Of a DNA stretch of 31,727 nucleotides, positions 1 to 8,812 are shown one piece after another (the stretch's first letter is position 1; every line of letters begins with the position of its first letter). The position numbers and the translations under genes are program-made. Where the stretch lies: assembly GCA_009746045.1 (NCBI GenBank), contig RPFO01002113.1:1-31727 (forward strand), written 5' to 3'. This DNA is from Mesostigma viride (taxonomy: Eukaryota > Streptophyta > Mesostigmatophyceae > Mesostigmatales > Mesostigmataceae). Under the pieces are notes generated by a model. That model was not told where the DNA came from. It searched no databases and was given only the letters and a program-made list of their open reading frames with translations.

Positions 1-126
1 AATCGGCCTAATGAAACGGCCTAATAAATTGTCTATGTATGGACACGAAAACCGCACGCATGCATGCATGGAAAGCGGAAACGAATGATTTATTACATCA
101 TAAATAATAAAGGCTTCTTTCGCGGC

Positions 127-510
127 TCAAATGGCACTTATGTAATTCATGACGAACACGGCGTCGTTGTGTATGGTGAGGTGGTATAGCAGCCTCTTGT
201 TCGGCGCGGCCTTCATGTTCTTCAACATGTCCGATTCATCGCGGCCCACGCCGTACCGTTTGTCGTAGCACGGTCCACATACGAGGAGCCAAGGGGCGGG
301 CGATTCGTCGAGCGGGATGGTTTCTTGCCACGCCCCGTGGAACTTCCACCCTTCCTTTAGCCCTTCGCGGCGGCAGAACACGCACGCCGAGACCCGTTGG
401 TCGTCGAGCGCGTGGAGTTGCGCGATCCTCGTGAGACGTCGCTGTTTCTTGCGACGGGCGATCGCCAGCTCGATCTCTTTTTGGTAGATGTATTGGGGCA
501 CGCCGTTCAT
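127..510 (-). CDS. Small zinc-knuckle-like protein, unknown function
   Basis: A 127-residue protein read on the minus strand from ATG (CAT at 508-510). The N-terminal third is basic and helical (residues about 10-32, rich in K, R and A). A CVFC pair at about residue 43 and a CGPC pair at about residue 78 are spaced like a treble-clef or zinc-ribbon site, so the protein probably binds one zinc ion. No catalytic motif is visible. It is the last of three minus-strand genes (1108 to 127) in a row. A GA/CT microsatellite lies directly upstream of its start. I do not recognise the family. The assignment as a real gene rests on the clean frame, the Cys pairs and the position. Confidence 0.7.
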   Translation of the reverse strand: MNGVPQYIYQKEIELAIARRKKQRRLTRIAQLHALDDQRVSACVFCRREGLKEGWKFHGAWQETIPLDESPAPWLLVCGPCYDKRYGVGRDESDMLKNMKAAPNKRLLYHLTIHNDAVFVMNYISAI

Positions 511-516
511 CCTCGA

Positions 517-536
517 AGAGAGAGAGAGAGAGAGAG
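517..536. repeat. GA dinucleotide microsatellite
   Basis: About ten GA units lie between the start of the 127-510 gene and the end of the 547-852 gene. On the strand of the downstream gene this is a CT tract immediately 5' of the start codon. A second CT/GA tract occurs in the arms of the large palindrome near 16010 and 16190. Confidence 0.85.
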
Positions 537-546
537 TGTGAGAGGA

Positions 547-852
547 TCAGGCCATCCAGTTCTGCACGCTTTTATTGCGAGTAAGGCGGAACCACATCCG
601 CCATCCGACGGCCAGGATGACGACGAGTAGGAAGAGGACGACACATCCGAGTCGGGTCGTCGTGTCGTATTGGATGACGTCATCTTCCAGTGGAACGTAC
701 CTATGAGGTTGGTCGGAACGCAGTACGACGCGAGTCCCGTCGCACAACGTTCCTTTTAGAAGCACGTCGGGCCGGTCGGAATCGATCGCGGTCGACGCGA
801 CCCAGATGGACAGCACGAGCAGGACCGCGAAGGATAGGTGCGGTAGAATCAT
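547..852 (-). CDS. Small two-segment membrane protein
   Basis: A 101-residue protein starting at ATG (CAT at 850-852). An N-terminal hydrophobic stretch (about residues 5-20) could be a signal peptide or anchor. A middle polar domain with two cysteines (about 25-65) follows, then a strong transmembrane segment (about 68-87) and a short basic tail. The layout suggests a type I or double-spanning protein with an external or lumenal polar loop. Small proteins of this kind are common among virion membrane components of nucleocytoplasmic viruses, but no specific family is recognised. It starts 17 bases after the stop of the 869-1108 gene and reads in the same direction, suggesting joint expression. 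Confidence 0.65.
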   Translation of the reverse strand: MILPHLSFAVLLVLSIWVASTAIDSDRPDVLLKGTLCDGTRVVLRSDQPHRYVPLEDDVIQYDTTTRLGCVVLFLLVVILAVGWRMWFRLTRNKSVQNWMA

Positions 853-868
853 CGATCCTTATACTCCC

Positions 869-1108
869 TTACGGCGATAATCGCCCGGTCGCGCCCATTC
901 GCACGCAAAACTTGCGGTTCCACCCCATGGCCTCGAACAAGACGTGGAGCAGGGCCGCAGAAACCGCCACTTGCAGGAAGACGCCGTTCTCCTTGGCCGC
1001 GGACTCCTCGTCGTGTTTCTTGTGAAGATGTCGCGCGAGGGCCATGACTCCCGTCATCGCCGCCGACACCACGAGCGCTTCCACGAGCACGACACCGAAG
1101 CGAGACAT
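869..1108 (-). CDS. Small membrane protein with HxxFExxGxNxxxC motif
   Basis: A 79-residue protein with an N-terminal hydrophobic segment (about 3-25), a short charged hinge with HLHKKHDEES, and a second hydrophobic segment (about 43-60) running into LLHVLFEAMGWNRKFC. From memory, small NCLDV membrane proteins carry a similar H..xE..G.N..(Y/F)C signature at this place. I could not check this, so the family link is tentative. The ATG is at 1106-1108. The divergent gene at 1133 begins 24 bases away, so the two probably share a promoter region containing tgtatcatta and gataaa. Confidence 0.65.
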   Translation of the reverse strand: MSRFGVVLVEALVVSAAMTGVMALARHLHKKHDEESAAKENGVFLQVAVSAALLHVLFEAMGWNRKFCVRMGATGRLSP

Positions 1109-1132
1109 ATTGTATCATTAGGAAGCGATAAA

Positions 1133-1687
1133 ATGGCCGAGACGATCCAACAGTGGGAACTGGACGTCCTTGCCGCGTGTCTCTCGTCCGAGCACGACAT
1201 TTCCCGCCGGATCCTGTGCGTCATAGGATCAACTGACGCCACGTTCGGGTCGGCGGTCGTGCACGACCCTGTCTCCGCGCTCGTGGACGTCCGTGAGGCG
1301 CGGGAATGGACGACCGGACTCGGACAACTGTTGAAAGACGCGTGCAGGTTCCCGCGGTACCGCAAGTACCTGTTTTTGTTCCGCCGCGACGGGGAAGAGG
1401 TCGATCCAAGTACCATCCGGACCGTCCGCGCGTGTTGCGCGGGGTTCGACGTGGAGACGTTCGACATCATGGAAGACCTGTGGAGTCCGTACGGCAGCGC
1501 GGCGTACACAACGCCGCCGTTCGTCGCTCACATGCGATCTCTGTTACGCCTAAAACTGCACGAGGAGACGGACGCGTATGACGCCGAGGTCACGCCAAGC
1601 CGTACATTCGCGCGGCCGCCAGATCGGCGGTCGACAAGCGCGGGACGCAGAGACGGGCCAGCGATGCGACGGGCTTCGCTGTCCTAG
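1133..1687 (+). CDS. Conserved-looking unknown protein (weak RPB5-like layout)
   Basis: A 184-residue protein. I chose the ATG at 1133 because it sits in the element gataaaATGG and because upstream in-frame sequence is antisense to the divergent gene. The order of predicted elements is a helix, a beta strand (RRILCVIG), a region with DVREAREW, a strand KYLFLFRRDG, the helix DPSTIRTVRACC and a strand DVETFDIMEDLW, then a basic, Ser/Arg-rich tail. The middle part loosely recalls the jaw and central part of RNA polymerase subunit 5. The conserved C-terminal RPB5 assembly domain is absent, so I do not assign that function. Its last 98 bases overlap the convergent gene at 1590-2093. Confidence 0.6.
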   Translation: MAETIQQWELDVLAACLSSEHDISRRILCVIGSTDATFGSAVVHDPVSALVDVREAREWTTGLGQLLKDACRFPRYRKYLFLFRRDGEEVDPSTIRTVRACCAGFDVETFDIMEDLWSPYGSAAYTTPPFVAHMRSLLRLKLHEETDAYDAEVTPSRTFARPPDRRSTSAGRRDGPAMRRASLS

Positions 1688-2093
1688 CTGCGACGACGGC
1701 TTCGGCGCATTGGTCGGCGACGGTCGCTCGCGTCGCGAGCCTTTGGGACTCCCAGAACCGCCAAAAGGACGCCACGGCGCAGATGTCGTCCGTGACGGCG
1801 TTGTAGTTGTCGCGGGAGTGGTACCTCTTCAAAATCTCCTCGAACCCGTCCTCGAAGGACGCGGTCGCGATGAGAGCTCGCGTCACATACGTCACGAGGT
1901 CGACGGGCGTCGAGCACGTGCGGCAGAGATACTTGAGCATCAGATCGGCGCCGTCCAGAGGCGAGACGCCGACCCTATCACACGCGAGCGCGAAGTCCGG
2001 AACCCCTCTCTCTCGGACTCTGGACACGTGGCGGAAACGAGGGCGACAAGACGCGCAGACGGAGCGACGGATACAGGACCCGTCACATGTCAT
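1590..2093 (-). CDS. Cysteine-rich unknown protein
   Basis: A 167-residue protein. I chose the start MTCDGSC (CAT at 2091-2093); an upstream in-frame ATG near 2165 would add 24 residues and run across the promoter region of the divergent gene at 2171. Three close Cys pairs (CDGSC, CASC, CRTC) in the first 75 residues suggest one or two zinc sites. The rest looks helical, with a Phe/Trp-rich stretch FWRFWESQ. Function is unknown. It converges on the 1133-1687 gene with a 98-base overlap. The interval 2094-2170 holds A/T-rich elements (gataaaaag, tatagtaatac) and probably serves both directions. Confidence 0.55.
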   Translation of the reverse strand: MTCDGSCIRRSVCASCRPRFRHVSRVRERGVPDFALACDRVGVSPLDGADLMLKYLCRTCSTPVDLVTYVTRALIATASFEDGFEEILKRYHSRDNYNAVTDDICAVASFWRFWESQRLATRATVADQCAEAVVAARTAKPVASLARLCVPRLSTADLAAARMYGLA

Positions 2094-2170
2094 ATCGGGC
2101 TCCTCGCGAGAAGCGCGGATGTTCGCGCGGATAAAAAGAACGAACCGTATAGTAATACCCCTCACGCATT

Positions 2171-5100
2171 ATGATGCACACCTGGTTCCGACCCTCGGAC
2201 GACTTCCTCATCGGAGGGGTCGTCAACGGGGTGCGCGCTTATGACCCTTGGCACCGTCCGTCCGATCTGGACATGATCAAGAGCGAGGAGGTCGACGTCG
2301 CGGATTCCGATGACGACGCGCCAAGTCCGTCGTGGCCGGATGACAGCGACCCCTATACGACGGAAAAAGAACGCATCGACGCCGCGGTCGCTGCCGCGAA
2401 CGCAGAGTATAAAAAACAACTCGATGCAATGGAGGAAAATTCGCAATGAGATGCTTGAAATCGCCGACCTTGCGCGAACGGAAACATATGACAAAGTGGA
2501 TGCCGAGCGAGAAAGAGTCACGAAAGAATTCAAGAAAGTTAAACAGCAATTGTTGGATGATCATAACCAACAAATGGCCAGGGTAATGGGAGAGAGAGAC
2601 GATGCCAGGTCCGAAACCGCTCGAACCGCTGAAAAATTGTATCGTTTGAAAGAGAGTAACAACAAGTTTTATCAGCGCGTTCGTTCGGATATGGAGTCAA
2701 AAACCGCGGAAATCGCGCGTCTCAACGATTACATGACATCACTAAACACGGAGAAGACATCTCAAAACCGCATTGCCGAACTGGAGTTGCAAGCGGCCAA
2801 CGGAGAGAAAACCGCGTCGGAAGCGAGGACCGAGGGAAGGGTTACAACAACAGTTGAAAGACGTCAGTAATCGTCTAAGCGAGGAAACGGCGAGTGGCCA
2901 GCGACTCCGAGAAGAACTAGAGACGACGCAACGAGCGGGGGAGGATTTGGTTAATTCGCTCAAAAGAGAACTCGCGGACGCCCAGGACGCCGCACAAACT
3001 GCTTACAACCGAGATATAGGACGTCTATTGAATGAGCTGAGAACATTGCATGTCCAAAAAACGGAAATCAGAAGAGGGTGCCAAAGCAACTATCAACAAC
3101 ACAATAAAGGAAAAGGAGAGATCAAGACTCAACGCCGCACGAGCGCATATTGGAGAGAACAGACTCGTTACGAAACAACCATCCGTCAAATCGAGGAGAA
3201 AAACCGCGAGACGTCCGAAAAGGCTGCAGAGTTCGAAAGTAAGTTGAAAAAGGAAATCGAACAAGGCGACGAGCGCGTACGAAGCTTGATCGATCAACAC
3301 TCGATCGAAAATGCGAGAAGCATGAAAGAGATCATAGATCTCAATGACCGCCTAATTACTTCAAAGACGGAGATGAAATCTCTTGCGGATAAGATCAAAG
3401 AATTAGAAGGTATCAAGGCGACATCCGAGAAAGAGGAAAATGAACTTAGGGCTACGGTTCAAGGACTAGAAGACAAAGTAGACGAGCTAGAAGTTAATAT
3501 ACAAAAAATGAACAGAGAAAGAGACCGTCTCGTCGCACACGCAGACACGCAAGCGCTCGGATAATAAAGCTTGACATTCTGCTCGAGAAAAACATCGCCG
3601 ATAAAAATGAAGAATTATCGCGCGTACGCGAAGATGCGGATTGGACACTGGCCAAGAAAACGGGTGAAATACGGCGTTTACAGAACGAGATGAAACAACT
3701 CAAGGATGACCGTGCGGAACTTCGGTCGTCTTTGCGAGAAAGGGAAACTGAACTCGCACAATCTCGACAGGACTTCGACATGTTAGTCGAATCGTGGGAA
3801 AGGAGAGAGATCGAGCTCCTTAAGACTCGTGTGCAAAACGAGCTCTCGTATAAATCGGCTATAGCAGCGTTGGAGGAAACCGTGAGAGCCAAGTCCGCGG
3901 AAATTATGAAGCAAACGGCGTCGGTAAAAACCGTAAGGGCACAGCTAGACGAGCTTGAACAGACTTACGAAACAGCATTGCATAGGATCAAAGAAGAACA
4001 CGAGAGACAAATGGCGTCATTGCGGGATCAAATCGAGCGCGACAGAGAGGAAATCGCACAACAATCCTCGACCATCCCAACCGATACAACTAATGATCAA
4101 AAGCGCGAAATTCGGTTACTCTCTGACAAAAACTACGACCTACTAACGCAATTGGAACAGCTCAAACAAAAACACGCCGAAGAGTCAGCGCGAATCGAAA
4201 ACCAAAGACGACTGCTGGATGCGAAAAAGAGAGAGTTGGAGAATAAGATGACAGAAACGCAAGCATCACATGATGAGCAGTTACGAGAGATAAAAAAAAA
4301 ATACGTTGATCCCGAGAGAATGCGAAAAATTCAAAAACAACATGAAAATGTCGTTGAGGAACTGGATAAACAAGTCAATGCACAAAAACTTAAACTGGAA
4401 CAACTCGAGATAGCGTCGAGAAACTACGCCAAGCAAATGAAAAAAACGATTAACGAAAAAGAGAGTGAGTTAGAGAGTGTGCGTGGCGAACTAGAAAAGT
4501 ATAAGGCGATCGAGGATCGACTGCGACACCAGCTGTCGTGGCGCGAGACGGTTTTAGAAGCACGTGCAAAAAATATAGAGGATCTTTCAAGTGCATTGGA
4601 CACGGCATTGTCGTTTTTCGGTGAATATTTCACATCGGAACAGTTATGGAATCTCAAAGCAACACAGGAAAGTATTCAATTCATTGATGATGAGTTAGAT
4701 GATAAGACCACGGACGAAGAGACACGCGCCAAGCTTATGGCGGAACGGCACGTGTTTGTAAATGACGCAGAGAGGTTGTATGAAAGTCTCGGAAACGCGT
4801 TATTAGAGACGTTGGACAGTAAAGTAGGAGACATCAAAAGCCAGGAAGAAACCGAGGAAAAGAGAACTTGGTGGAAGAGCGTAATCCAATTCATCATATA
4901 CGCCCTCCCGTTGCAAGCTCATTTGAAAAATCGTATCGATCGACTCGACGACGCCCCGCCTTCTCGAGATCCCACAACCGACGCCTCAGAGAGTGGTGGC
5001 CGTGGGGGCGACCACGAAACACGCGATCGAGAGAGAGACGACCGAAACGAAAATCGCGGAGGAAACGATAACGATGACCCCCCTGATGACGGAGATGACC

Positions 5101-5720
5101 CTAGAGGAGGCGGAGGAGGAGCGATTGGTAGCACGAGCGACAAAGCAATCGCGACCCAGCGCGGAACAGGGGTCCGATCATGGGAGGGTAATCGCGGAGT
5201 CACCCCGCGCCACGAGCGAACTCCGTTTGATACCACGGTTGACGACCGAGGCAAACGGGTGGCCGTGTTGGGATCAAGCGCACGTCCAGACGCACCGAGT
5301 GCGCAGGCATTCCCTTTACCGCCTGGAGTGATCGTAGGCAGACGTTTGAACGCAGACGAGAGAGCCGAAGCCCGACGGGTGAGAATGGAGGGCACGGATG
5401 CAGAAACGCAACGAGAGAGGATAGGTGATGATCCTGTCGCAAACGGCGTGACGAACGGTAGACCCTCCACGGCACTCCAAGTGATAGGGCATACGAACAG
5501 GAGAATGGGAGGAGGGTGGAGACAGCCGACTCAGGAAGAGATGCAGGCCAGTGAAGAGCAGACTCGTCGGATCCGAGAAGCATTTCGACAACTCGCGAAC
5601 ATGCCCCTCGAGACAATTACGACCATATTGCCCAGCGTACTCGGTCTTACAGTTCCGATGATGGATCAGCTTATCCACTATTTCGGAACCTATTCGCGAC
5701 TACCTCCCGGTCCCCAATAA
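2171..5720 (+). CDS. Large coiled-coil protein, frame-broken
   Basis: About 1,180 residues are spread over several frames: 2171 to about 2440, about 2440-2835, about 2835-3555 and about 3560-5720. The switches are seamless and each piece has the same composition (Glu/Lys/Arg/Gln-rich heptads). A further compensating pair may lie near 3058 (A6 run) and 3165. From about residue 80 to 900 the protein is nearly uninterrupted coiled coil. A Gly/Asp/Arg-rich linker follows (about 4975-5400), then a short helical C-terminal domain ending in LPSVLGLTVPMMDQLIHYFG. A hand count of line 4081 gives 25 G+C of 60, far below the neighbours. Such proteins often act as scaffolds or filaments in virions or factories; here function is unknown. 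The end overlaps the cysteine desulfurase stop by 21 bases. Confidence 0.7.
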
Positions 5721-6851
5721 CGCATCTAACAAAACGCCAACTTCCTCGGACGTCGTGAACGCGCTCAACCCGATGCGGACCGTGCCCATCTCCAGCTTCC
5801 GCGGCAGTCCGATGGCCTTCAGCGTCTCGCTGCGCCGCTTCAGATGACACGCCGACCCGGTCGAGATCGCGATCCCCCGTTGCGCCAACCGGGCGACGAG
5901 CGCGCGCGAACTGCGAACGGGAAGAGCGGCGCTCACCAGGTTCGGCAGGCGCCACTTCTCGTCCTTCGGCCCGTGGACGACCGCGCCCATCTTCTCCAGA
6001 TCCGCCACGAGGCGTCCTCTCAGAGCCCGGATGCGCGCCACGTCCCTCCTCTCGTGGCGGCGGTTGACGCGCACGGCCTCCGCGAGCGCCGCGATCAGTG
6101 GCGGCGACTCCGTCCCGGGTCGCACGGCCCTCTCCTGTCCCCCGCCGTACGTGAGAGGGGCCAGACACGAAGGAGACTTGCGGAGGACCAGCGCGCCCAC
6201 GCCCTTGACCGAGTGGATCTTGTGCCCGGACACGACGAAGCTGTCCAGACACCGGAACCCTTTGAGCGGGAACTTACCGGCCGCCTGCGTGGTGTCCGAG
6301 TGGAAATGGACGCGATCCCCGATGACACGCCGGATGGCGCACAGATCCTGGATCGTGCCGATCTCGTTGTTAGCGTAGATGATGCTCGCGAGCTTCACGC
6401 GCGATCCGTACTTGTCGACGGCCTCCCGGAGCGCCTCCATCTTCACGAACCCCTCCGCGTCCACGGGCAGCCGCACGATCGTGATCTTGTCCCCGTGTTC
6501 CTTCTTCAGATGCTCCAACGGCTTGATGCCCGCCGGGTGCTCGATCGCCGACGTCAGCACGACGCCCTCGAACCCGTGTTTCTCCATGACGCCCTGCAAC
6601 ACGATGTTCATGCTCTCCGTGGCCCCCGACGTGAACAGGACGGACCGGGCGGGGACGCGCAGATCGCGCGCGATGTCGGCCCGCGCCTTCTCGACGAGGG
6701 AGCGGGAAACCTTGCCGATCTCGTGGGAGGAGGACGGGTTACCGTACGTCTCCGCGACCCTGCGAAACACGTCCAACACGCAAGGATGCGGCCGTGTCGT
6801 CGAATTGTTATCCAGATAGATCTCCTTTCTCGCTTTCATGCGCCTTTCCAT
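5700..6851 (-). CDS. Cysteine desulfurase (NifS/IscS type, PLP-dependent)
   Basis: A 383-residue fold-type I aminotransferase-like enzyme that takes sulfur from L-cysteine as a persulfide for Fe-S clusters or thiolation. Landmarks: YLDNNSTT near residue 12, SGATES at 75-80, His in AIEHPAG (H105), YANNEIG at 159-165, TTQAAGK, the PLP lysine in SGHKIHSVKG (K211), RPGTES at 245-250 and the sulfur-carrying cysteine in STGSACHL (C335). All key residues are present, so it should be active. Length matches the family. ATG at 6849-6851 was chosen; MKARK twelve bases downstream is an alternative. NifS-like genes are known in some NCLDVs such as asfarviruses. No scaffold (IscU-like) gene is nearby. Confidence 0.93.
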   Translation of the reverse strand: MERRMKARKEIYLDNNSTTRPHPCVLDVFRRVAETYGNPSSSHEIGKVSRSLVEKARADIARDLRVPARSVLFTSGATESMNIVLQGVMEKHGFEGVVLTSAIEHPAGIKPLEHLKKEHGDKITIVRLPVDAEGFVKMEALREAVDKYGSRVKLASIIYANNEIGTIQDLCAIRRVIGDRVHFHSDTTQAAGKFPLKGFRCLDSFVVSGHKIHSVKGVGALVLRKSPSCLAPLTYGGGQERAVRPGTESPPLIAALAEAVRVNRRHERRDVARIRALRGRLVADLEKMGAVVHGPKDEKWRLPNLVSAALPVRSSRALVARLAQRGIAISTGSACHLKRRSETLKAIGLPRKLEMGTVRIGLSAFTTSEEVGVLLDALLGTGR

Positions 6852-6965
6852 AGTAGCAGCCACGCAAATAATGTGCGGATACCTTTCCTCGTGTCGTTCC
6901 TCTCGTAGGTTCGTTCGGCGAGACGAGAAAAAGATCCAGGGATGGGTATAAAAGCACGAGACGAG

Positions 6966-7681
6966 ATGGGTAAGATCGTCGTGAAACCAGACACCAGCGC
7001 CGTCGCGGCCCCCGCCGCTCCCGTCGTCGAGACCAAGTCCCGCAAGAGGACCCGACGGTCCGTGGCCAAGACCGAGGTGGAGAACCTCGACGTCGTCGAT
7101 ATGGGTGTCATGAAAGAGACCCCGCGCGCCACCACCGCCCCCTCTCCCTCCCCCGCGCCCGCTCCCCCCCACCCGCACTCGGGTCGGACGTGGAACCCTT
7201 CTCGATCCCCAACACGCTGGCGGAGAGCCACATCGCATTTCTCCGGAGGAAGGCGGACGGCGCCGTCCACGTCGGCGCGCTGCTGTCCGCTCTTGGGGCA
7301 AAGTCCGAGGACGTGTTCGGGACGGACTCTTCCTGGATCGCGCCCGAGGCGGTCGTGAAGGCGATGAAGAGCGACAAGCGCATGCGTCCGTTGCACGAGG
7401 CGTTCTCGGAGTCGATCGCCGTGCTCGAAGATCTGGAGGCGGACAAGGAGAACGACGTCCCGTTCCGCTGCGTCGACTTCTTGAAGGCCCGATACGGCCA
7501 CGGAAACTTCGACGCCACGCACCTGATCCAGTTCGGGGGGGCGGTGTACAAGGAGTACAAGAAGACGCACGGAACCGAACCCCCCACCCGCGAAAACAAC
7601 GGGTACAAACTGTACTTCCGACGGGACATCCCCGTCATGCAGAGGGCCTTTGACGAGTGGCCTCAGCGACTGCTCGGTTGA
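6966..7681 (+). CDS. Unknown protein with Pro/Ala-rich N terminus, one frame break
   Basis: About 238 residues. The N-terminal 70 residues are low-complexity (Ala/Pro/Thr with a basic RKRTRR patch). The C-terminal 160 residues look globular, with FLRRKADGAVHVGALLSAL, a Phe/Tyr-rich region and the ending FRRDIPVMQRAFDEWPQRLL. The two parts lie in different frames joined at a run of seven C (7164-7170); one more C would make the frame continuous and the length divisible by three. The start at 6966 was chosen over 6942 because the element ggtataaaagc (6945-6955) lies between them. The order of a disordered basic head and compact tail suggests a nucleic-acid or virion-associated role, but this is inference. 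Confidence 0.65.
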
Positions 7682-7771
7682 TCGATCCTATCCTACCGTG
7701 AAATGAGAAAACATGCGTTCCGACGTGAACGAACCTCTAATTTTATTCATGAATATGTAATAATAAAGAAC

Positions 7772-8101
7772 ATGGTCGGACTCCTCCCATTACTCACACT
7801 CGTTTCCGGCGCGGTCGGGATCGGCGGCGCGTCCGCCGCGTGGCACTTGGATAGTAGGAGTCGAGACGCGCCGCGGATCCTCCGAGAGATGGAACTCCGC
7901 GAACGTAAAGAAGGCACGACGCCTCGGTCGCAGATGGAGAGGGACGAAGGGATCCGATCCGCGCAGGAGGAGTTTCATAGGAAGCGAGCGACGTCCGTGA
8001 CGATCGCGATCGCCGCCTTTTCGATATGCGCTGTCACCGGATACCTGTATTGGTACCAGAAGCACGGACCTCGCGCTCCCGCGTACGCGGGCTGGACTTA
8101 A
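7772..8101 (+). CDS. Small membrane protein, two hydrophobic ends
   Basis: A 109-residue protein with an N-terminal hydrophobic segment (about 2-24), a charged helical middle (about 25-72, many Arg/Glu) and a C-terminal transmembrane segment (about 73-93) followed by YWYQKHGPRAP. The start at 7772 follows the A/T element taataaagaac directly. An upstream in-frame ATG at 7703 would add 23 non-hydrophobic residues and is less likely. Its stop overlaps the stop of the convergent gene at 8098 by three bases. Function is unknown; it sits in a group of three membrane-protein genes. Confidence 0.65.
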   Translation: MVGLLPLLTLVSGAVGIGGASAAWHLDSRSRDAPRILREMELRERKEGTTPRSQMERDEGIRSAQEEFHRKRATSVTIAIAAFSICAVTGYLYWYQKHGPRAPAYAGWT

Positions 8102-8400
8102 CGACGGAACGCGGACCATGCGCCGACAAAGGCCGCGAAACCGATGACAGACGCGCCCGCCATCTTGGCGTACCTCTTCCCGCCGGTGGCGGTGCTCGGG
8201 AACATGCCGGCGATCAGAGAGTCGGTCGCCGTGAACACGCTCAGACCCATCATGACCGCGAGCGTGACGGCGAACATGGGCGCGAGCTTGCCGTCCTCGC
8301 GCACGAACCCGACCTTCTTGGCGGTCGCGGAGGCGGCGTCTCCGACGGACTCGGTGACCTTGTTGGCGACGTCCACGGGTGCGGTGATCACGCTCGCCAT
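8098..8400 (-). CDS. Small membrane protein, two transmembrane segments
   Basis: A 100-residue protein. The first 40 residues are amphipathic and Ala/Val/Thr-rich (DVANKVTESVGDAASA), followed by transmembrane segments at about 43-66 and 80-97 and a final Arg-Arg. It is transcribed in the same direction as the 8443-8772 gene, 42 bases downstream of its stop, with an A/T-rich stretch (ctttttttttcg) between them. Family unknown. Confidence 0.65.
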   Translation of the reverse strand: MASVITAPVDVANKVTESVGDAASATAKKVGFVREDGKLAPMFAVTLAVMMGLSVFTATDSLIAGMFPSTATGGKRYAKMAGASVIGFAAFVGAWSAFRR

Positions 8401-8442
8401 CCGGAATGCGATATACTAACTCCTTCGACTTTTTTTTTCGTC

Positions 8443-8772
8443 TCACACGAGCAGGGCCACGTAGTAGCTGCCGTACAAGACCGCGGCCATGACGAGGACG
8501 TTGAACCACCCGATGGCCGTCTTCAGACCCGACATCCCGCCCTTGAGGAAGTTGTCGGTCATCGACACACACACGGCCGCCGCGAGCGCGCCCATGTTCA
8601 AGCCGTACCGCTCGCTCTTCACCTTCTCGCGCGCCTTGGCCCCCATGAGCGGGAACGCCAGGATCAGGGCGTAGGTGAAACTCTGCATCCGCAGGATGTG
8701 CATGGCGTCCTGGGTGAGATCGCCTGGCGTCAGCAGAGCCTTGAAGCCGGAGAGGATTTCGGATCCGGACAT
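8443..8772 (-). CDS. Small multi-pass membrane protein
   Basis: A 109-residue protein starting at MSGSEILSGF (CAT at 8770-8772). I prefer this over an ATG 63 bases upstream because the element gtatacc sits just 5' of it and because the longer form would run across the divergent ADP-ribosyltransferase start at 8813. After a polar N terminus there are three or four hydrophobic segments (about 30-46, 58-75, 85-107), with a basic loop AREKVKSERYG. Together with 7772-8101 and 8098-8400 it forms a cluster of three small membrane proteins. No function can be assigned. Confidence 0.65.
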   Translation of the reverse strand: MSGSEILSGFKALLTPGDLTQDAMHILRMQSFTYALILAFPLMGAKAREKVKSERYGLNMGALAAAVCVSMTDNFLKGGMSGLKTAIGWFNVLVMAAVLYGSYYVALLV

Positions 8773-8812
8773 GGTATACACGGTACAGCGAAAAAAAACT
8801 CGGAATAGGTAT

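Noticed and set aside
1133-1687. Identification as RNA polymerase subunit RPB5
   Set aside because: Only a loose resemblance of element order in the middle part; the conserved C-terminal RPB5 domain is missing.
7164-7170. Programmed ribosomal frameshifting at the C7 run
   Set aside because: The same kind of break recurs at many unrelated G and C runs, several too short to be slippery sites, so a general cause is more likely.
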